Shown here in pieces: positions 42,146 through 51,959 of a DNA stretch of 64,000 bases (position 1 is its first letter; each line of letters starts with the position of its first letter). Position numbers and translations under genes: made by a program. Under the pieces are notes generated by a model, which was not told the DNA's origin, ran no database searches, and was given only the letters and a program-made list of their open reading frames with translations. This stretch comes from Paenibacillus sp. 1011MAR3C5 (lineage in GTDB: Bacteria; Bacillota; Bacilli; Paenibacillales; Paenibacillaceae): positions 744,001 to 808,000 of the forward strand of contig NZ_QZCF01000003.1 of NCBI RefSeq assembly GCF_003591485.1. The letters run 5' to 3'.

Positions 42146-43026
42146 GTGACTTTTGGATATTGTTAACCGGATCGCTTGTTGCGGCATGCTGCGGCATTGT
42201 AGGGGTATTTCTCGTGCTTCGCAAGATGGCCATGATCGGAGACGCCATCAGTCATTCTGTCATGCCGGGCATAGTCATTGCCTTTCTCATAAGCGGTTCC
42301 CGGGATTCGCTGCTGATGATGTTCGCCGCACTCGTATTCGGCGTGCTGACCACCTTCTTGATCGGCATGTTCCAGCGAAGCGGCATTCAATCGGATGCTT
42401 CGATCGGCGTTGTATTTACAGCCTTGTTCGCCATCGGGGTTATCTTGGTCAGCTTGTTCGCGCGGCAGGTGCATCTGGATCAGGATGCGATTCTATACGG
42501 AGAAATTGCGTTCGTCCATTGGAATGTGTGGGAGATCGGCGGAGTCAGCATGGGACCGAAAGCGGTATGGCTGCTTGGCATTACGCTTGCTGTCATCATT
42601 GCGGTCATTGGCGCCTTCTATAAGCAGTTCAAGCTATGCTCCTTCGACCCGGCGCTGGCAGCGGCGATCGGCATTCCAGTTGCATTCTTCCACTATCTGC
42701 TTATGGGACTGGTGTCCATGGCGACGGTCAGCTCCTTCGAGAGCGTAGGCGCGATTCTCGTCGTAGGACTGCTTATTATTCCGGCATCGACCGCTTATCT
42801 GCTGACAGACCGGCTCAGCATCATGATTCTGATCAGTGTAGCCGTCGGCGTAGCCAGCACGTTCCTGGGGTACGGAGTATCGGTGCTGCTGGACGCTTCG
42901 ATTGCGGGCTGCATGGTGTGTGCGGCAGGCTTGCTCTTCGTGCTCGCCTTCCTGTTCTCTCCGTCTCACGGATTAGTTGTTCGGAAGCTGAGACAGCGCT
43001 CGCTGGCTTCATCGGTGAACGCCTAA
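42142..43026 (+). CDS. mntD: metal ABC transporter permease 2
   Basis: 294 residues, a second ABC-3 permease paralogous to the preceding one: GDAISHSVMPGIVIAF and SFESVGAILVVGLLIIPASTAYLL. The presence of two different permease genes is the MntABCD arrangement of Bacillus rather than the single-permease ZnuABC type. Starts within the end of the preceding gene; a strong terminator follows. Confidence 0.92.
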   Translation: MSDFWILLTGSLVAACCGIVGVFLVLRKMAMIGDAISHSVMPGIVIAFLISGSRDSLLMMFAALVFGVLTTFLIGMFQRSGIQSDASIGVVFTALFAIGVILVSLFARQVHLDQDAILYGEIAFVHWNVWEIGGVSMGPKAVWLLGITLAVIIAVIGAFYKQFKLCSFDPALAAAIGIPVAFFHYLLMGLVSMATVSSFESVGAILVVGLLIIPASTAYLLTDRLSIMILISVAVGVASTFLGYGVSVLLDASIAGCMVCAAGLLFVLAFLFSPSHGLVVRKLRQRSLASSVNA

Positions 43027-43042
43027 CCATTGTATGGATGCG

Positions 43043-43086
43043 AAGAGACCGTCCTCCGGACTTGCCGGGCAGGACGGTCTCTTTTT
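43043..43086 (+). terminator. terminator of the metal ABC operon
   Basis: AAGAGACCGTCCT pairs with AGGACGGTCTCTT, with a possible inner CCGG/CCGG helix, followed by TTTCG. Confidence 0.92.
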
Positions 43087-43155
43087 CGTTTGGTTTCGGG
43101 ACTTAATATGTTAAAATAGGCTGGTACGTCAGGAACGGATAAGGAGATGGGCAGC

Positions 43156-43902
43156 ATGACGAAGTACAAATTGATTGCGCTGGATATGGACGGAACGCTA
43201 TTGAACGAGCAAAGCGAAATTAGCGCGGAGAATGCCGAATGGGTGCAGCGTGCGCTTGACGCCGGCATCACGGTCAGTTTCTCGACAGGCAGAGGCTTCG
43301 CCAGCGCGCTGCCTTTTGCGGAGCAGCTTAAACTAACAACACCGATGATTACCGTCAATGGCGGCGAGATCTGGACGAAGCCCCATGTGCTGTACAAGCG
43401 GTCGGAGCTGAGCCCAGTCTACGTACAGCGTCTGCACGAGCTGGCGCAGCAATATCCCGAGGTGTGGTTCTGGGCCTATACGACAGGCGAGATCTACAAT
43501 AAGGAGCGCTGGTTCGACGCCATACATAACTACGATTCCTTCCACTGGCTCAAGTTCGGCTATTATACCGAAGACGATCGGGCGCGCGAGCTTATTCTGG
43601 CCGAGGTGCAGAGCTGGGGAGGGCTGGAGATTACCAATTCCTCCTTGCAAAATATCGAGCTGAACCCGCTGGGCGTATCCAAGGCGAGTGCGCTTAAGGA
43701 TCTATGCGAGTGGATGGGTATCGATATGTCCCAAGTCGTAGCGGCGGGAGACAGCCTGAACGATATCGCGGCAATCCGGGAAGCGGGCCTCGGGGTTGCG
43801 ATGGGCAACGCGCAGGAAGCCGTAAAGGAAGCGGCTGACGTTGTGACGCTGACCAATCAGGAGCATGGAGTGGCGGATCTGATCAAACGCTACGTCTTGT
43901 AG
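43156..43902 (+). CDS. Cof-type HAD-IIB family phosphatase
   Basis: 248 residues. HAD motif I ALDMDGTLL (D10, D12), a C2-type cap in the middle, and the C-terminal GDSLNDIAAI motif with the Mg-binding acids, followed by AMGNAQEAVKEAAD. Cof-like enzymes dephosphorylate sugar phosphates, FMN or related compounds. ATG at 43156 lies 9 bases after AAGGAG. Preceded by the terminator of the metal operon, so independently transcribed. Confidence 0.93.
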   Translation: MTKYKLIALDMDGTLLNEQSEISAENAEWVQRALDAGITVSFSTGRGFASALPFAEQLKLTTPMITVNGGEIWTKPHVLYKRSELSPVYVQRLHELAQQYPEVWFWAYTTGEIYNKERWFDAIHNYDSFHWLKFGYYTEDDRARELILAEVQSWGGLEITNSSLQNIELNPLGVSKASALKDLCEWMGIDMSQVVAAGDSLNDIAAIREAGLGVAMGNAQEAVKEAADVVTLTNQEHGVADLIKRYVL

Positions 43903-43976
43903 CCACATTCGTATATGTATAGGGACACACGGATAACGCTGTGCCGATTCTTCAGCACCTTAAGGGGAGATGAAAC

Positions 43977-44468
43977 ATGTTTTTAGATATTTTAGGATGG
44001 ACGCTTATCGTATTGCTGTTCATCATCGGCATGGCGGGGACGATTTATCCGATACTGCCGGGAGCTATCGCCATATATGCAGCTTACTTTGTGTACGGGT
44101 TGTTTTTTTCATTTGAGCCGTTTGGCGTATTTTTCTGGATCATTCAGTCGCTGATCTTTATCGTGCTGTTCATCGCGGACTATGCGGTGAGCGCGTGGGG
44201 GGTCAAGCGGTTTGGTGGTAGCAAGGCTTCGATCATCGGAAGTACGATCGGCTTGATTGCAGGACCTTTTGTCATTCCGGCTTTCGGCCTCATTATCGGC
44301 CCCTTTGCGGGTGCTGTTATAGGAGAGCTGATTGCAGGCGCGAACTTCGAGAAATCGCTTAAGGTAGGATGGGGCTCGCTGGTTGGATTATTTACAAGTG
44401 TCATCGTGAAAGTCATTCTGCAAAGCGCCATGATCATTCTGTTTGTATTGTGGCTGATCTTCAACTAA
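43977..44468 (+). CDS. DUF456 family membrane protein
   Basis: 163 residues with five to six hydrophobic helices and the Gly-rich DUF456 core (GSTIGLIAGPFVIPAFGLIIGPFAGAVIGELIAG). AAGGGGAG precedes the ATG. A small membrane protein of unknown function; separated by 46 bases from the ThuA-like gene downstream. Confidence 0.88.
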   Translation: MFLDILGWTLIVLLFIIGMAGTIYPILPGAIAIYAAYFVYGLFFSFEPFGVFFWIIQSLIFIVLFIADYAVSAWGVKRFGGSKASIIGSTIGLIAGPFVIPAFGLIIGPFAGAVIGELIAGANFEKSLKVGWGSLVGLFTSVIVKVILQSAMIILFVLWLIFN

Positions 44469-44514
44469 GTGGATGGCACGAGAAACTAGACTACATTAAA
44501 GGCGGTTATGGGAT

Positions 44515-45240
44515 ATGGTAAAAGTAACAGTATGGAATGAGTTCCTGCATGAGAAACAACATGAAGAAGTGAAGAAAGTATACCCGGACGGCATTCATCA
44601 GGTGCTGGCAAAAGGCATTGCTGCCGGTGATATCGAGGTCGCTACCGCAACGCTGGAGGAGCCGGAGCATGGCTTGTCCGAAGAACGTCTGAACGAGACA
44701 GACGTCCTCATCTGGTGGGGCCATATGGCGCATGACCAAGTGGATGACGCCATCGTGGAGCGGGTGCAGCAGCGCGTGCTGAACGGCATGGGGCTGATCG
44801 TGCTTCATTCCGGCCATTTCTCCAAAATATTCAAAAAGCTGATGGGAACGGGCTGCGACTTGAAGTGGAGAGAAGCAGGGGAGAAGGAGCGTCTATGGGT
44901 CGTGAATCCAGCGCATCCGATTGCAGCAGGCTTGCCTGAATATATTACGCTTGAGAACGAAGAGATGTATGGCGAGCACTTTGACATTCCGGCGCCGGAC
45001 GAGCTAATCTTCGTCAGCTGGTTCGAAGGCGGAGAAGTATTCCGCAGCGGCTGTACGTTCAACAGAGGACAAGGCAAGATCTTCTACTTCCGTCCAGGCC
45101 ATGAGACATATCCAACTTATTACAATCCGCAAATCCTGCAAGTCATCCAAAACGGCATTCGCTGGGCGGCTCCTTCTCGGACGGCTGCTCCCGTACGAGG
45201 AAATCATCAGCCGCTGGAACCGATCTCAAACCAATCGTAA
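44515..45240 (+). CDS. ThuA-like protein (trehalose-utilisation type)
   Basis: 241 residues with a class I glutamine amidotransferase-like fold: [27 protein letters not shown] and [11 protein letters not shown] are ThuA-family signatures. ThuA of rhizobia takes part in trehalose and related disaccharide use; the catalytic role is unclear. ATG at 44515 lies 9 bases after AAAGGCGG. The flippase gene starts 18 bases after its stop; no obvious functional link. Confidence 0.87.
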   Translation: MVKVTVWNEFLHEKQHEEVKKVYPDGIHQVLAKGIAAGDIEVATATLEEPEHGLSEERLNETDVLIWWGHMAHDQVDDAIVERVQQRVLNGMGLIVLHSGHFSKIFKKLMGTGCDLKWREAGEKERLWVVNPAHPIAAGLPEYITLENEEMYGEHFDIPAPDELIFVSWFEGGEVFRSGCTFNRGQGKIFYFRPGHETYPTYYNPQILQVIQNGIRWAAPSRTAAPVRGNHQPLEPISNQS

Positions 45241-45258
45241 GGGGACGAGCCGACCGTT

Positions 45259-46938
45259 ATGCTGAAGAAAGAATCCCTATTAAAGGGCACGATCATATTG
45301 GCGGCGGCAGCGCTCGTCGCCCGGTTTCTCGGCTTGTTCCAGCGTATTCCGCTGGATTATATGCTCGGAAACGAAGGCAATATCGCCTTTACAAATGCGA
45401 ATCAGGTCTACATGATTGTGCTTATGATCGCAACGGCAGGCTTCCCAAGCGCCATCAGCAAGATGGTGTCGGAGCGTTACGCGCTGGGACGGCCTGACGA
45501 GGCGCAGCGCATCTACCGTGCCGGACTCCTGTTCGGCTTGATTGCAGGTTTTGTACTGGCTATCGCATTGTATGTGCTGGCTCCGTTGTATGGGGCGATC
45601 TCTAAGGAGCCAGGCAGCGTCCTAGCCATACGCGCCATCGCGCCGGCACTTCTGTTCTTCCCTCTTGTCGCGATGATGAGAGGGTACTTCCAGGGACGGC
45701 AGATGATGTCTGTGGGAGGCACCTCCCAGATCGTGGAGCAATTCGCGCGCGTTATTTTGGGCTTACTGCTCGGCTGGCTTGTGCTGGAGCTGGGCTGGGG
45801 CGACCGCTGGGCGGCTGCGGCTATCACATTCGGCAGCGTGTTCGGGGGAATCGCAGCTTTCGCCGTTATGCTGAGATTTGCCCGCAAGCTGAAGAAGCAG
45901 GACGCTTCATCCAGGAAGCCTGCTCGCCGGATGAGTGCGGAGGCCTCAGCTGCTCTTAGGCCTTCATTTAGCTCTCCATCTGCCAAGACACAGTCCGGTA
46001 CGCTGACCAATCGCGGAATCTACAAAGAGATTTTGAGCATGTCGATTCCATCTCTCGTTACTTCGATGTCGATTAATGTGCTGCTGTTGTTCGACGTGAT
46101 GCTGTTCAACCGGCTGACTGGTAATTTCTATACGTTGGTTGAATCGAAGGCGGTTGCCGCCGACTATGGCATTAAAGCGATCTCCCTGGCAGGGATACCA
46201 CCGATTCTGGCTATCGCGCTGGGGTCTTCCATTATCCCGATCATCTCATCCGCCTTTTCTCTGAAAAACATGGACGAGGTGCGCCGCCAGGCTTCCATGG
46301 TCATGCGGATCGTGTGCTTCACGGGCGTTCCGGTTGCCCTATTGCTCACAGTTGCTTCCTTCTCCGTCACAGGCTTGCTGTTCGCGGGACCAAGCGGCAG
46401 CGGGCCGGTAGCGGCATTGTCCGCAGCAGCCATTCTGCAAATTACGATGATGACCTCCAATTCGATTATTTATGGCATGGGCAAACCGAAGCTGTCCATG
46501 ACCCATACGTTAATCGGACTGGGCCTTAAGGTTGCGGTCAGCATCGCGCTGGGGCCATTCCTCGGCATCTATGGACTTATTATCGGCTCGGCCGTATGTT
46601 TTATTGTAGTGACCATGCTCAACCTGAGAAGCATCAACGGCATCGTGAAGCTCCAAGTCCTCGGCGCCCGCTGGGTACCGTACATTGCGGCAGTGGCGTT
46701 ATCGGCGCTGGCGGGATGGGGAGCTGAGCTCGGCGTCTTGAGCCTGACGAGCACTTGGGCAAACAAGCTGTCCTATCTTCTGGCTGCAATAGCCGCAGCT
46801 GCAGTGGTAGGCGGACTGTACGTAGTGCTGCTGCTAATGCTGCGGGTAATTAGACCGGAGGATGTCACGGCGCTGCCAAGGCCGCTCAGAGGTCCGTTCA
46901 ACAAGCTTCTCCGCGTATTTCAACGTGCAGGAGCCTAA
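45259..46938 (+). CDS. MurJ/SpoVB/YtgP-like polysaccharide flippase
   Basis: 559 residues with about 14 membrane helices of the MOP superfamily. The N-terminus SLLKGTIILAAAALVARFLGLFQRIPL is typical of the SpoVB/YtgP group. A hydrophilic insert at about 210-250 (Ser/Lys/Ala-rich) separates the two halves. Members move lipid-linked peptidoglycan or polysaccharide precursors across the membrane; closest in style to YtgP. The start ATG is preceded by a somewhat distant AAGGGGA. No mur genes are adjacent. Confidence 0.88.
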   Translation: MLKKESLLKGTIILAAAALVARFLGLFQRIPLDYMLGNEGNIAFTNANQVYMIVLMIATAGFPSAISKMVSERYALGRPDEAQRIYRAGLLFGLIAGFVLAIALYVLAPLYGAISKEPGSVLAIRAIAPALLFFPLVAMMRGYFQGRQMMSVGGTSQIVEQFARVILGLLLGWLVLELGWGDRWAAAAITFGSVFGGIAAFAVMLRFARKLKKQDASSRKPARRMSAEASAALRPSFSSPSAKTQSGTLTNRGIYKEILSMSIPSLVTSMSINVLLLFDVMLFNRLTGNFYTLVESKAVAADYGIKAISLAGIPPILAIALGSSIIPIISSAFSLKNMDEVRRQASMVMRIVCFTGVPVALLLTVASFSVTGLLFAGPSGSGPVAALSAAAILQITMMTSNSIIYGMGKPKLSMTHTLIGLGLKVAVSIALGPFLGIYGLIIGSAVCFIVVTMLNLRSINGIVKLQVLGARWVPYIAAVALSALAGWGAELGVLSLTSTWANKLSYLLAAIAAAAVVGGLYVVLLLMLRVIRPEDVTALPRPLRGPFNKLLRVFQRAGA

Positions 46939-46974
46939 TCCTTAATAATAAATGCGCCTGAACTGGAAAATAGT

Positions 46975-47004
46975 TTGTATTTATACATTCCAGACGTTTA
47001 CAAT
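46975..47004 (+). promoter_or_regulatory. promoter of the lipoprotein gene
   Basis: -35 TTGTAT (46975-46980), 18-base spacer, -10 TACAAT (46999-47004), 64 bases before the start codon. Confidence 0.6.
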
Positions 47005-47068
47005 CTTCAAGCCTCTCAAGTACAATAAATTCAGTTCATTTATATGTACATAAGAGGGAGAGATACGG

Positions 47069-48688
47069 ATGAGGAAATGGCTGAAGGCCAAACGATTATC
47101 CATGCTGCTGCTCGCCATGACGATCTTGATCGCGGCGGGCTGTCAGTCTGTGGGCGGGCTGGACTTGAATCAGACGCTGAAGAACTCGCTGAAGACGACA
47201 TCCAGCGAAAGCAAAAGCACGATTGAGTTCAAGTTGAATTTGGATGAGAAAGCAATTGAGGCTGCTATAGAAAATGAAGAAGCAACAGTCGAAGATGCAG
47301 AACTGATCCGTTTGTTTTCGAACGTTAAGCTGGAGCTTCACCAACTGCAGGCAGACCATACCCGCATGTCTGTAGACGGCAAGCTGACGCTTGGCGAAGC
47401 TGAGCCGGTATCGGTTGGCTTCTCAGCGAAAGCGGATGAGAAGACGCTCGTTATCGAATTGGAAGGCGCTAAGCAGCCGTTCATGTTTGATCTGACTGGC
47501 GAGACCTATCTTGAGATGAACGGAATCGAATCCGAAGAAGCGGCATTGCCGGAGGGCGCCGAGGAGTCTCTGACTAAGCTTGGCTTTGATATGATGGATC
47601 TTATTTCTCATTATGGCATCACCAATCTGCCAAACCCGAAGGACCTGAAGGTTGCCCCTGTATCTGAGCCGATCAACGGCGTTGAGACGGGGCTGATGCA
47701 TGTTCAGTTCAGCTTGGACAGCAAAGGACTGTGGGATTGGGCCGGCTCGTATCTGGACGCGCTGATTGCCGACCGCCAAGGCTTGCAAGCCTTGGTCAAG
47801 GGCATATTAGAATTGTTCGAATCGAACAAGGCGCTGCTGGAGTCGATGGGCGAGTCTGAACTGTTTGGCACAAGCGCACTGGATGCTCCGACCCTGGAAG
47901 AACAGGCGGAAGAAGCGGCTTCGGAGATTGAAGACGCGCTTGTCTCCTTGCGGGATGAGATGAAGTACATGGAAACGGAAGACAAGGAGTCGCTTGACGC
48001 TCTATTTGGCGAAGCGCTTAAGCTGAATGTGGACGTATATGTGGACAGCAGCCTTCATATTCGCAAGACGCAATATGATCTTAGCTATACGCCTGCGGCT
48101 GCCGAGGAAGAAGAGATGGCTTTGCCGTTTACCGGACTGTCGCTGAAGCTTAGCACGGAGCAGTGGGATGTGAACGGCGACGTGAAGCCTGCAGCGCCTG
48201 CGGCAACAGAGGATGCCATTTCGCTTGAAGAAGCGGAATATATGCAAGGCTACGACGTTGTAAAGCTATTTGAAAATGACTCATTTATTTATGATCTGCT
48301 GAAAAACAAGCTTCATATCACACAACAAAGCTACTACGGCTTCCCTGAATCGTTCTATAACCCGCCGATCGTGATGCCGGGCTATATCACAATGGTGGCT
48401 GTCCGTGACGTTGCAGAAGATTTTGGCGCTGAGGTCAGCTATGATCCGAAGACGCGTATGATTACAGTTGCAGACCGCGGCACGGACACGAAGATCCAGT
48501 TCCAGTCCGGCAGCGATACGGTCGTCGTGAATGGTGTCAAGGAAGTATGGCCGCTTCCAGCTACAGTAATCGAAGGCACAACATATGTGCCTGCACGGAA
48601 GCTGGCTGAGGTATTGGGAGCAACGATTGAATGGCAAACGTTCTACGAGGATGAAGACAAGGTTCTCGTCATCGAGCGTGAGTTGTAA
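47069..48688 (+). CDS. lipoprotein with C-terminal copper amine oxidase N1-like domain
   Basis: 539 residues. Lipoprotein signal with lipobox AAGC (Cys about 25), a large acidic Leu/Glu-rich domain that resembles the bacterial lipoprotein domains folded like LolA/LppX (about 35-370), and at the C-terminus a Cu-amine-oxidase N1-like module (VMPGYITMVAVRDVAEDFGAEVSYDPKTRMITV ... TTYVPARKLAEVLGATIEW), a domain common in Paenibacillus wall proteins. No enzyme core. ATG follows GAGGGAG. Likely surface-exposed; role unknown. Confidence 0.85.
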   Translation: MRKWLKAKRLSMLLLAMTILIAAGCQSVGGLDLNQTLKNSLKTTSSESKSTIEFKLNLDEKAIEAAIENEEATVEDAELIRLFSNVKLELHQLQADHTRMSVDGKLTLGEAEPVSVGFSAKADEKTLVIELEGAKQPFMFDLTGETYLEMNGIESEEAALPEGAEESLTKLGFDMMDLISHYGITNLPNPKDLKVAPVSEPINGVETGLMHVQFSLDSKGLWDWAGSYLDALIADRQGLQALVKGILELFESNKALLESMGESELFGTSALDAPTLEEQAEEAASEIEDALVSLRDEMKYMETEDKESLDALFGEALKLNVDVYVDSSLHIRKTQYDLSYTPAAAEEEEMALPFTGLSLKLSTEQWDVNGDVKPAAPAATEDAISLEEAEYMQGYDVVKLFENDSFIYDLLKNKLHITQQSYYGFPESFYNPPIVMPGYITMVAVRDVAEDFGAEVSYDPKTRMITVADRGTDTKIQFQSGSDTVVVNGVKEVWPLPATVIEGTTYVPARKLAEVLGATIEWQTFYEDEDKVLVIEREL

Positions 48689-48711
48689 AACTGTGTTGGA
48701 GGTCATGCATC

Positions 48712-49059
48712 ATGAACAAATTGAAGACGGAAGCCGAGTTCAGAGAAGCGGTCTCGGGCGAAGAGCTGACCATTGCTGTATTCAAAGCGGTATGGTGCAA
48801 AGACTGCCACTTTATCGATCCGTTTATGCCGGACGTGGAGAAGCAGTATGAAGGCCGCGTGCAATTCTACGAGATCGACCGCGACGATTTGCCGGATCTA
48901 TGCTCGGAATTGTATATTCTTGGCATTCCCAGCTTTATTGCGTTCAAGGGCGGCAAGGAATTGATTCGCTTCGTCAGCAAGCTGCGCAAATCTCGGGAAG
49001 AAATTGAAGAGTTTGTGGACCGTGCCATTGCGGTAAGCGATAATCTGGCACAAGCCTAA
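48712..49059 (+). CDS. thioredoxin-family protein
   Basis: 115 residues. Thioredoxin fold with active site W-C29-K-D-C32 and the cis-Pro loop GIPSFIAF. The KD dipeptide between the cysteines differs from the GP of classical thioredoxin, as in YtpP/YdbP-type proteins of Bacillus. Cytoplasmic dithiol-disulfide exchange is likely. ATG lies after GGAGGT, 23 bases after the lipoprotein gene, so they may be co-transcribed. Confidence 0.92.
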   Translation: MNKLKTEAEFREAVSGEELTIAVFKAVWCKDCHFIDPFMPDVEKQYEGRVQFYEIDRDDLPDLCSELYILGIPSFIAFKGGKELIRFVSKLRKSREEIEEFVDRAIAVSDNLAQA

Positions 49060-49079
49060 GATTTAAGGAATGGCATACT

Positions 49080-49133
49080 AAATCCGTATGGGATCGGCGC
49101 GATAACAAGCCGGCTCATACGGATTTTCTTTTT
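49080..49133 (+). terminator. terminator after the thioredoxin gene
   Basis: AAATCCGTATG pairs with CATACGGATTT, with an inner GGC/GCC helix, followed by TCTTTTTG. Confidence 0.85.
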
Positions 49134-49234
49134 GCTGGGCAGCCGATGTAATCGTCACATTTTCAACATGGCTTTTGCCCAAGCTTATCGCTATAATTGA
49201 AGGGTCATAACTTACGGAAAATAGGTGATTTCTT

Positions 49235-50173
49235 ATGGTAACCGGCCGTTTTCGCGCGTTTGCTATCGCATCGTGCATCGGAATGCTGCTTGTACTTTTA
49301 GCCGGGGCTTTGGTCACGAATACGGATTCAGGCAGAGGCTGCGGCGATGACTGGCCACTCTGTCACGGCAAATTCATCCCTGCTTATACGTTCGAGTCCA
49401 TGCTGGAATACTCCCACCGTGTCGTCAGTGCGCTGGAGGGCATCCTTGTTCTCGGCGTAACGATCGCTGCATACCGCATGTACAAACGGAACCCTGACGT
49501 GTACAAGGAGCCTTTGTACTACGCGGGATTTGCGCTTCTGTTTACCGTTGTACAAGCGTTTATGGGGGCTGCCGCCGTCTTATGGCCGCAATCTCCGCCG
49601 ATCATGGCTATTCATTTTGGCATATCCATTATTGCATTTGCAGCTACGATGCTGCTCGTCATCTGGACGTACCGCGTTCGCAATGGCCCGCAAAAAACGT
49701 TTGTGGTGCCGCGATCCATATTGCCTCGTGCTTTAATTACGTCGGTGTACTGCTACTTTGTGATCTACCTTGGAGCTTTCATCCGCCATACGGAATCGGC
49801 GGGCGGCTGTGATGGCTGGCCGCTGTGCAACGGTCAGGTTATCCCTGAGATGACCGGCGCTACCGGCATCGTCTTTATTCACCGGGTTGCCGCACTAATC
49901 CTGGCGCTTATGATCGCCGGACTGTACTATCATGTTCGCAAGGTAAGTTCCGAAGGCGAAGGATTGACGAGCTCCGCAGGATGGGTGCTGCTGCTGATCG
50001 TGGCTCAAGTGATGAGCGGCGCTTGGCTGACATCCACGGTCGGGGACGAGAATTGGTTTATCTTTACAAGCTTGATTCATAACTTGATCATCGTAGGCCT
50101 ATTCGGCATATTAATGGACATTGTCATTCGTTCATGGCGGCTTAGGGAGCGGGAAGGAAGTGGGAAGCAATGA
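49235..50173 (+). CDS. ctaA: heme A synthase
   Basis: 312 residues, eight membrane helices of the COX15/CtaA family. The Bacillus-type extracellular cysteine pair C36/C43 (GCGDDWPLCHG) and heme-ligand histidines (H61 in EYSHR, and those in AIHFG, FIHRV and SLIHN) are present. It oxidises heme o to heme a for cytochrome oxidase. AGGTGA precedes the ATG at a somewhat long distance. A TATAAT at 49192-49197 may be its -10. The stop overlaps the UbiD gene by four bases. Confidence 0.94.
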   Translation: MVTGRFRAFAIASCIGMLLVLLAGALVTNTDSGRGCGDDWPLCHGKFIPAYTFESMLEYSHRVVSALEGILVLGVTIAAYRMYKRNPDVYKEPLYYAGFALLFTVVQAFMGAAAVLWPQSPPIMAIHFGISIIAFAATMLLVIWTYRVRNGPQKTFVVPRSILPRALITSVYCYFVIYLGAFIRHTESAGGCDGWPLCNGQVIPEMTGATGIVFIHRVAALILALMIAGLYYHVRKVSSEGEGLTSSAGWVLLLIVAQVMSGAWLTSTVGDENWFIFTSLIHNLIIVGLFGILMDIVIRSWRLREREGSGKQ

Positions 50174-51933
50174 CGTTTGCGAATTTGCGCGAGTTTCTGG
50201 AAGTGCTGAAGAAGGACGGCGATCTGAAAATCATCGAAGCCCCGGTTGATCCCTACCTGGAGCTGGCTGAAATTCATCGCCGCGTCATCGAACAGGAAGG
50301 ACCGGCGCTGCTCTTTACGAATGTAAAGGGCAGCCCTTTCCCTGTCGTGACGAATCTGTTCGGAACAAGCAGAAGGGTCGACCTTGCGTTTGGTCCAAGA
50401 CCTGAGGAGCTTATGAAGCAGATCGTCGGCGCGACGGAGAGAATTATGCCGCCGACGCTTAAGGCGATCTGGGGCGAGAAGCAATTGATTCTGGATATGA
50501 TGAAGGTAGGCATGAAGGATGTGCCGGCTTCATCCGCTCCGATTCTGGGCACGCTCAAGAAGGATCGTCCGCTTGCCGGCTTGCCGGCCATTACAAGCTG
50601 GCAGGAGGACGGCGGACCGTTCGTTACACTGCCGCTCGTCTATACGGAGAGCATGGCTTCCCGCAAGAAACATAATTTAGGCATGTACCGGATGCAGATC
50701 TTCGACGACTCCACGACGGGCATGCACTGGCAAATACATAAGGGTGGCGGCTTCCACTATTACGAGGCGGAGCAGCGCAATGAGGCGCTTCCTGTAACCG
50801 TATTCCTGGGCGGACCGCCAGCGTTGATCGCTTCGGCAATCGCTCCACTGCCGGAGCATTTGCCGGAGCTGCTGATGGCTTCGCTTATTCTGGGAGAGAA
50901 GCTTCCCGTCGTACAGAATCCGCAAGGCGGCCACCGCATTCCAGCGCAAGCGGAATTTGCGATCAGCGGCAAGGTGCCTCCGCATCTGCGCAGACCCGAA
51001 GGTCCATTCGGAGATCACTTCGGCTATTATTCCTTGATCCATGATTTCCCTGTATTTGAGGTCGACCATGTGTGGCATCGTAAGGATGCCATCTATCCGG
51101 CTACAATTGTCGGAAAACCTAGACAGGAAGACTATTATTTGGGTGAATACTTGCAGCGTCTGCTTGCTCCTGCATTCCCGATGGTTATGCCTGGTGTGAA
51201 GGAGCTATGGGCCTATGCGGAAGCAGGCGTGCATGCGCTTGCGGCGGCTGTCGTCAGGGAGTCGTATTCTCGCGAGGCGCTTTCTACAGCGTTCAGCATT
51301 CTGGGCCAAGGCCAGCTGACGCTGACCAAATTCCTCATGCTGACAGATCAGCCGATTGACTTGTCGAGATTCGATGTGCTGCTTGAGACGGTGCTGGAAC
51401 GCTTCAATCCTGCGACCGACCTGTTCGTATTCGACGAAACGTCCCATGATACGCTGGATTACACAAGCGGGAAGCTTAATCATGGCAGCAAGGCGGTTAT
51501 GCTTGGCGTTGGCGAGCCTGTGAGAGTGCTGCCTAGGGCTTATACGGAAGGCGCAATTGGCGAGATCGACAACGCACAGGTGTATTGTCCGGGTTGCCTA
51601 GTCGTGTCGGGCGCTTCCTACGAAGCAGAGCCGGCACTCGCTGAGCGGCTGCTGGAGCGATTGAGCGAGAAGGGGACGGAATGGCCGCTCGTCATATTGG
51701 CGGATGACGCCAATATTGCGAAAGGACAAACCGCTTTCCTGTGGACGGTGTTTACCCGCTTCAATCCGGCCGATGACATCTATGCGATGTCGGATGTACG
51801 TAGACATCACTTCGGCTACAAGCTGCCGATCGTAATCGATGCGCGCATGAAGCCGGGCTATCCGGATGAGCTGTTCCCGCGTGAGGACATCGTGAAGCTG
51901 GTTGACACACGCTGGAACGAATACAAACTATGA
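50170..51933 (+). CDS. UbiD-family decarboxylase (probable menaquinone biosynthesis)
   Basis: 587 residues, prenylated-FMN-dependent UbiD fold: RMQIFDDSTTGMHWQIHKGGGFHY and RRPEGPFGDHFGYYS hold the cofactor- and metal-binding residues. It removes an aromatic carboxyl group. In organisms using the futalosine route a UbiD homologue acts late in menaquinone synthesis; MqnE at 55282 supports that role here. The ATG overlaps the ctaA stop (ATGA), linking heme a and quinone genes in one transcript. The UbiX prenyltransferase is not in the window. Confidence 0.9.
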   Translation: MTFANLREFLEVLKKDGDLKIIEAPVDPYLELAEIHRRVIEQEGPALLFTNVKGSPFPVVTNLFGTSRRVDLAFGPRPEELMKQIVGATERIMPPTLKAIWGEKQLILDMMKVGMKDVPASSAPILGTLKKDRPLAGLPAITSWQEDGGPFVTLPLVYTESMASRKKHNLGMYRMQIFDDSTTGMHWQIHKGGGFHYYEAEQRNEALPVTVFLGGPPALIASAIAPLPEHLPELLMASLILGEKLPVVQNPQGGHRIPAQAEFAISGKVPPHLRRPEGPFGDHFGYYSLIHDFPVFEVDHVWHRKDAIYPATIVGKPRQEDYYLGEYLQRLLAPAFPMVMPGVKELWAYAEAGVHALAAAVVRESYSREALSTAFSILGQGQLTLTKFLMLTDQPIDLSRFDVLLETVLERFNPATDLFVFDETSHDTLDYTSGKLNHGSKAVMLGVGEPVRVLPRAYTEGAIGEIDNAQVYCPGCLVVSGASYEAEPALAERLLERLSEKGTEWPLVILADDANIAKGQTAFLWTVFTRFNPADDIYAMSDVRRHHFGYKLPIVIDARMKPGYPDELFPREDIVKLVDTRWNEYKL

Positions 51934-51959
51934 TTGCTTGCGGCAGGAGGCGTTAGTCT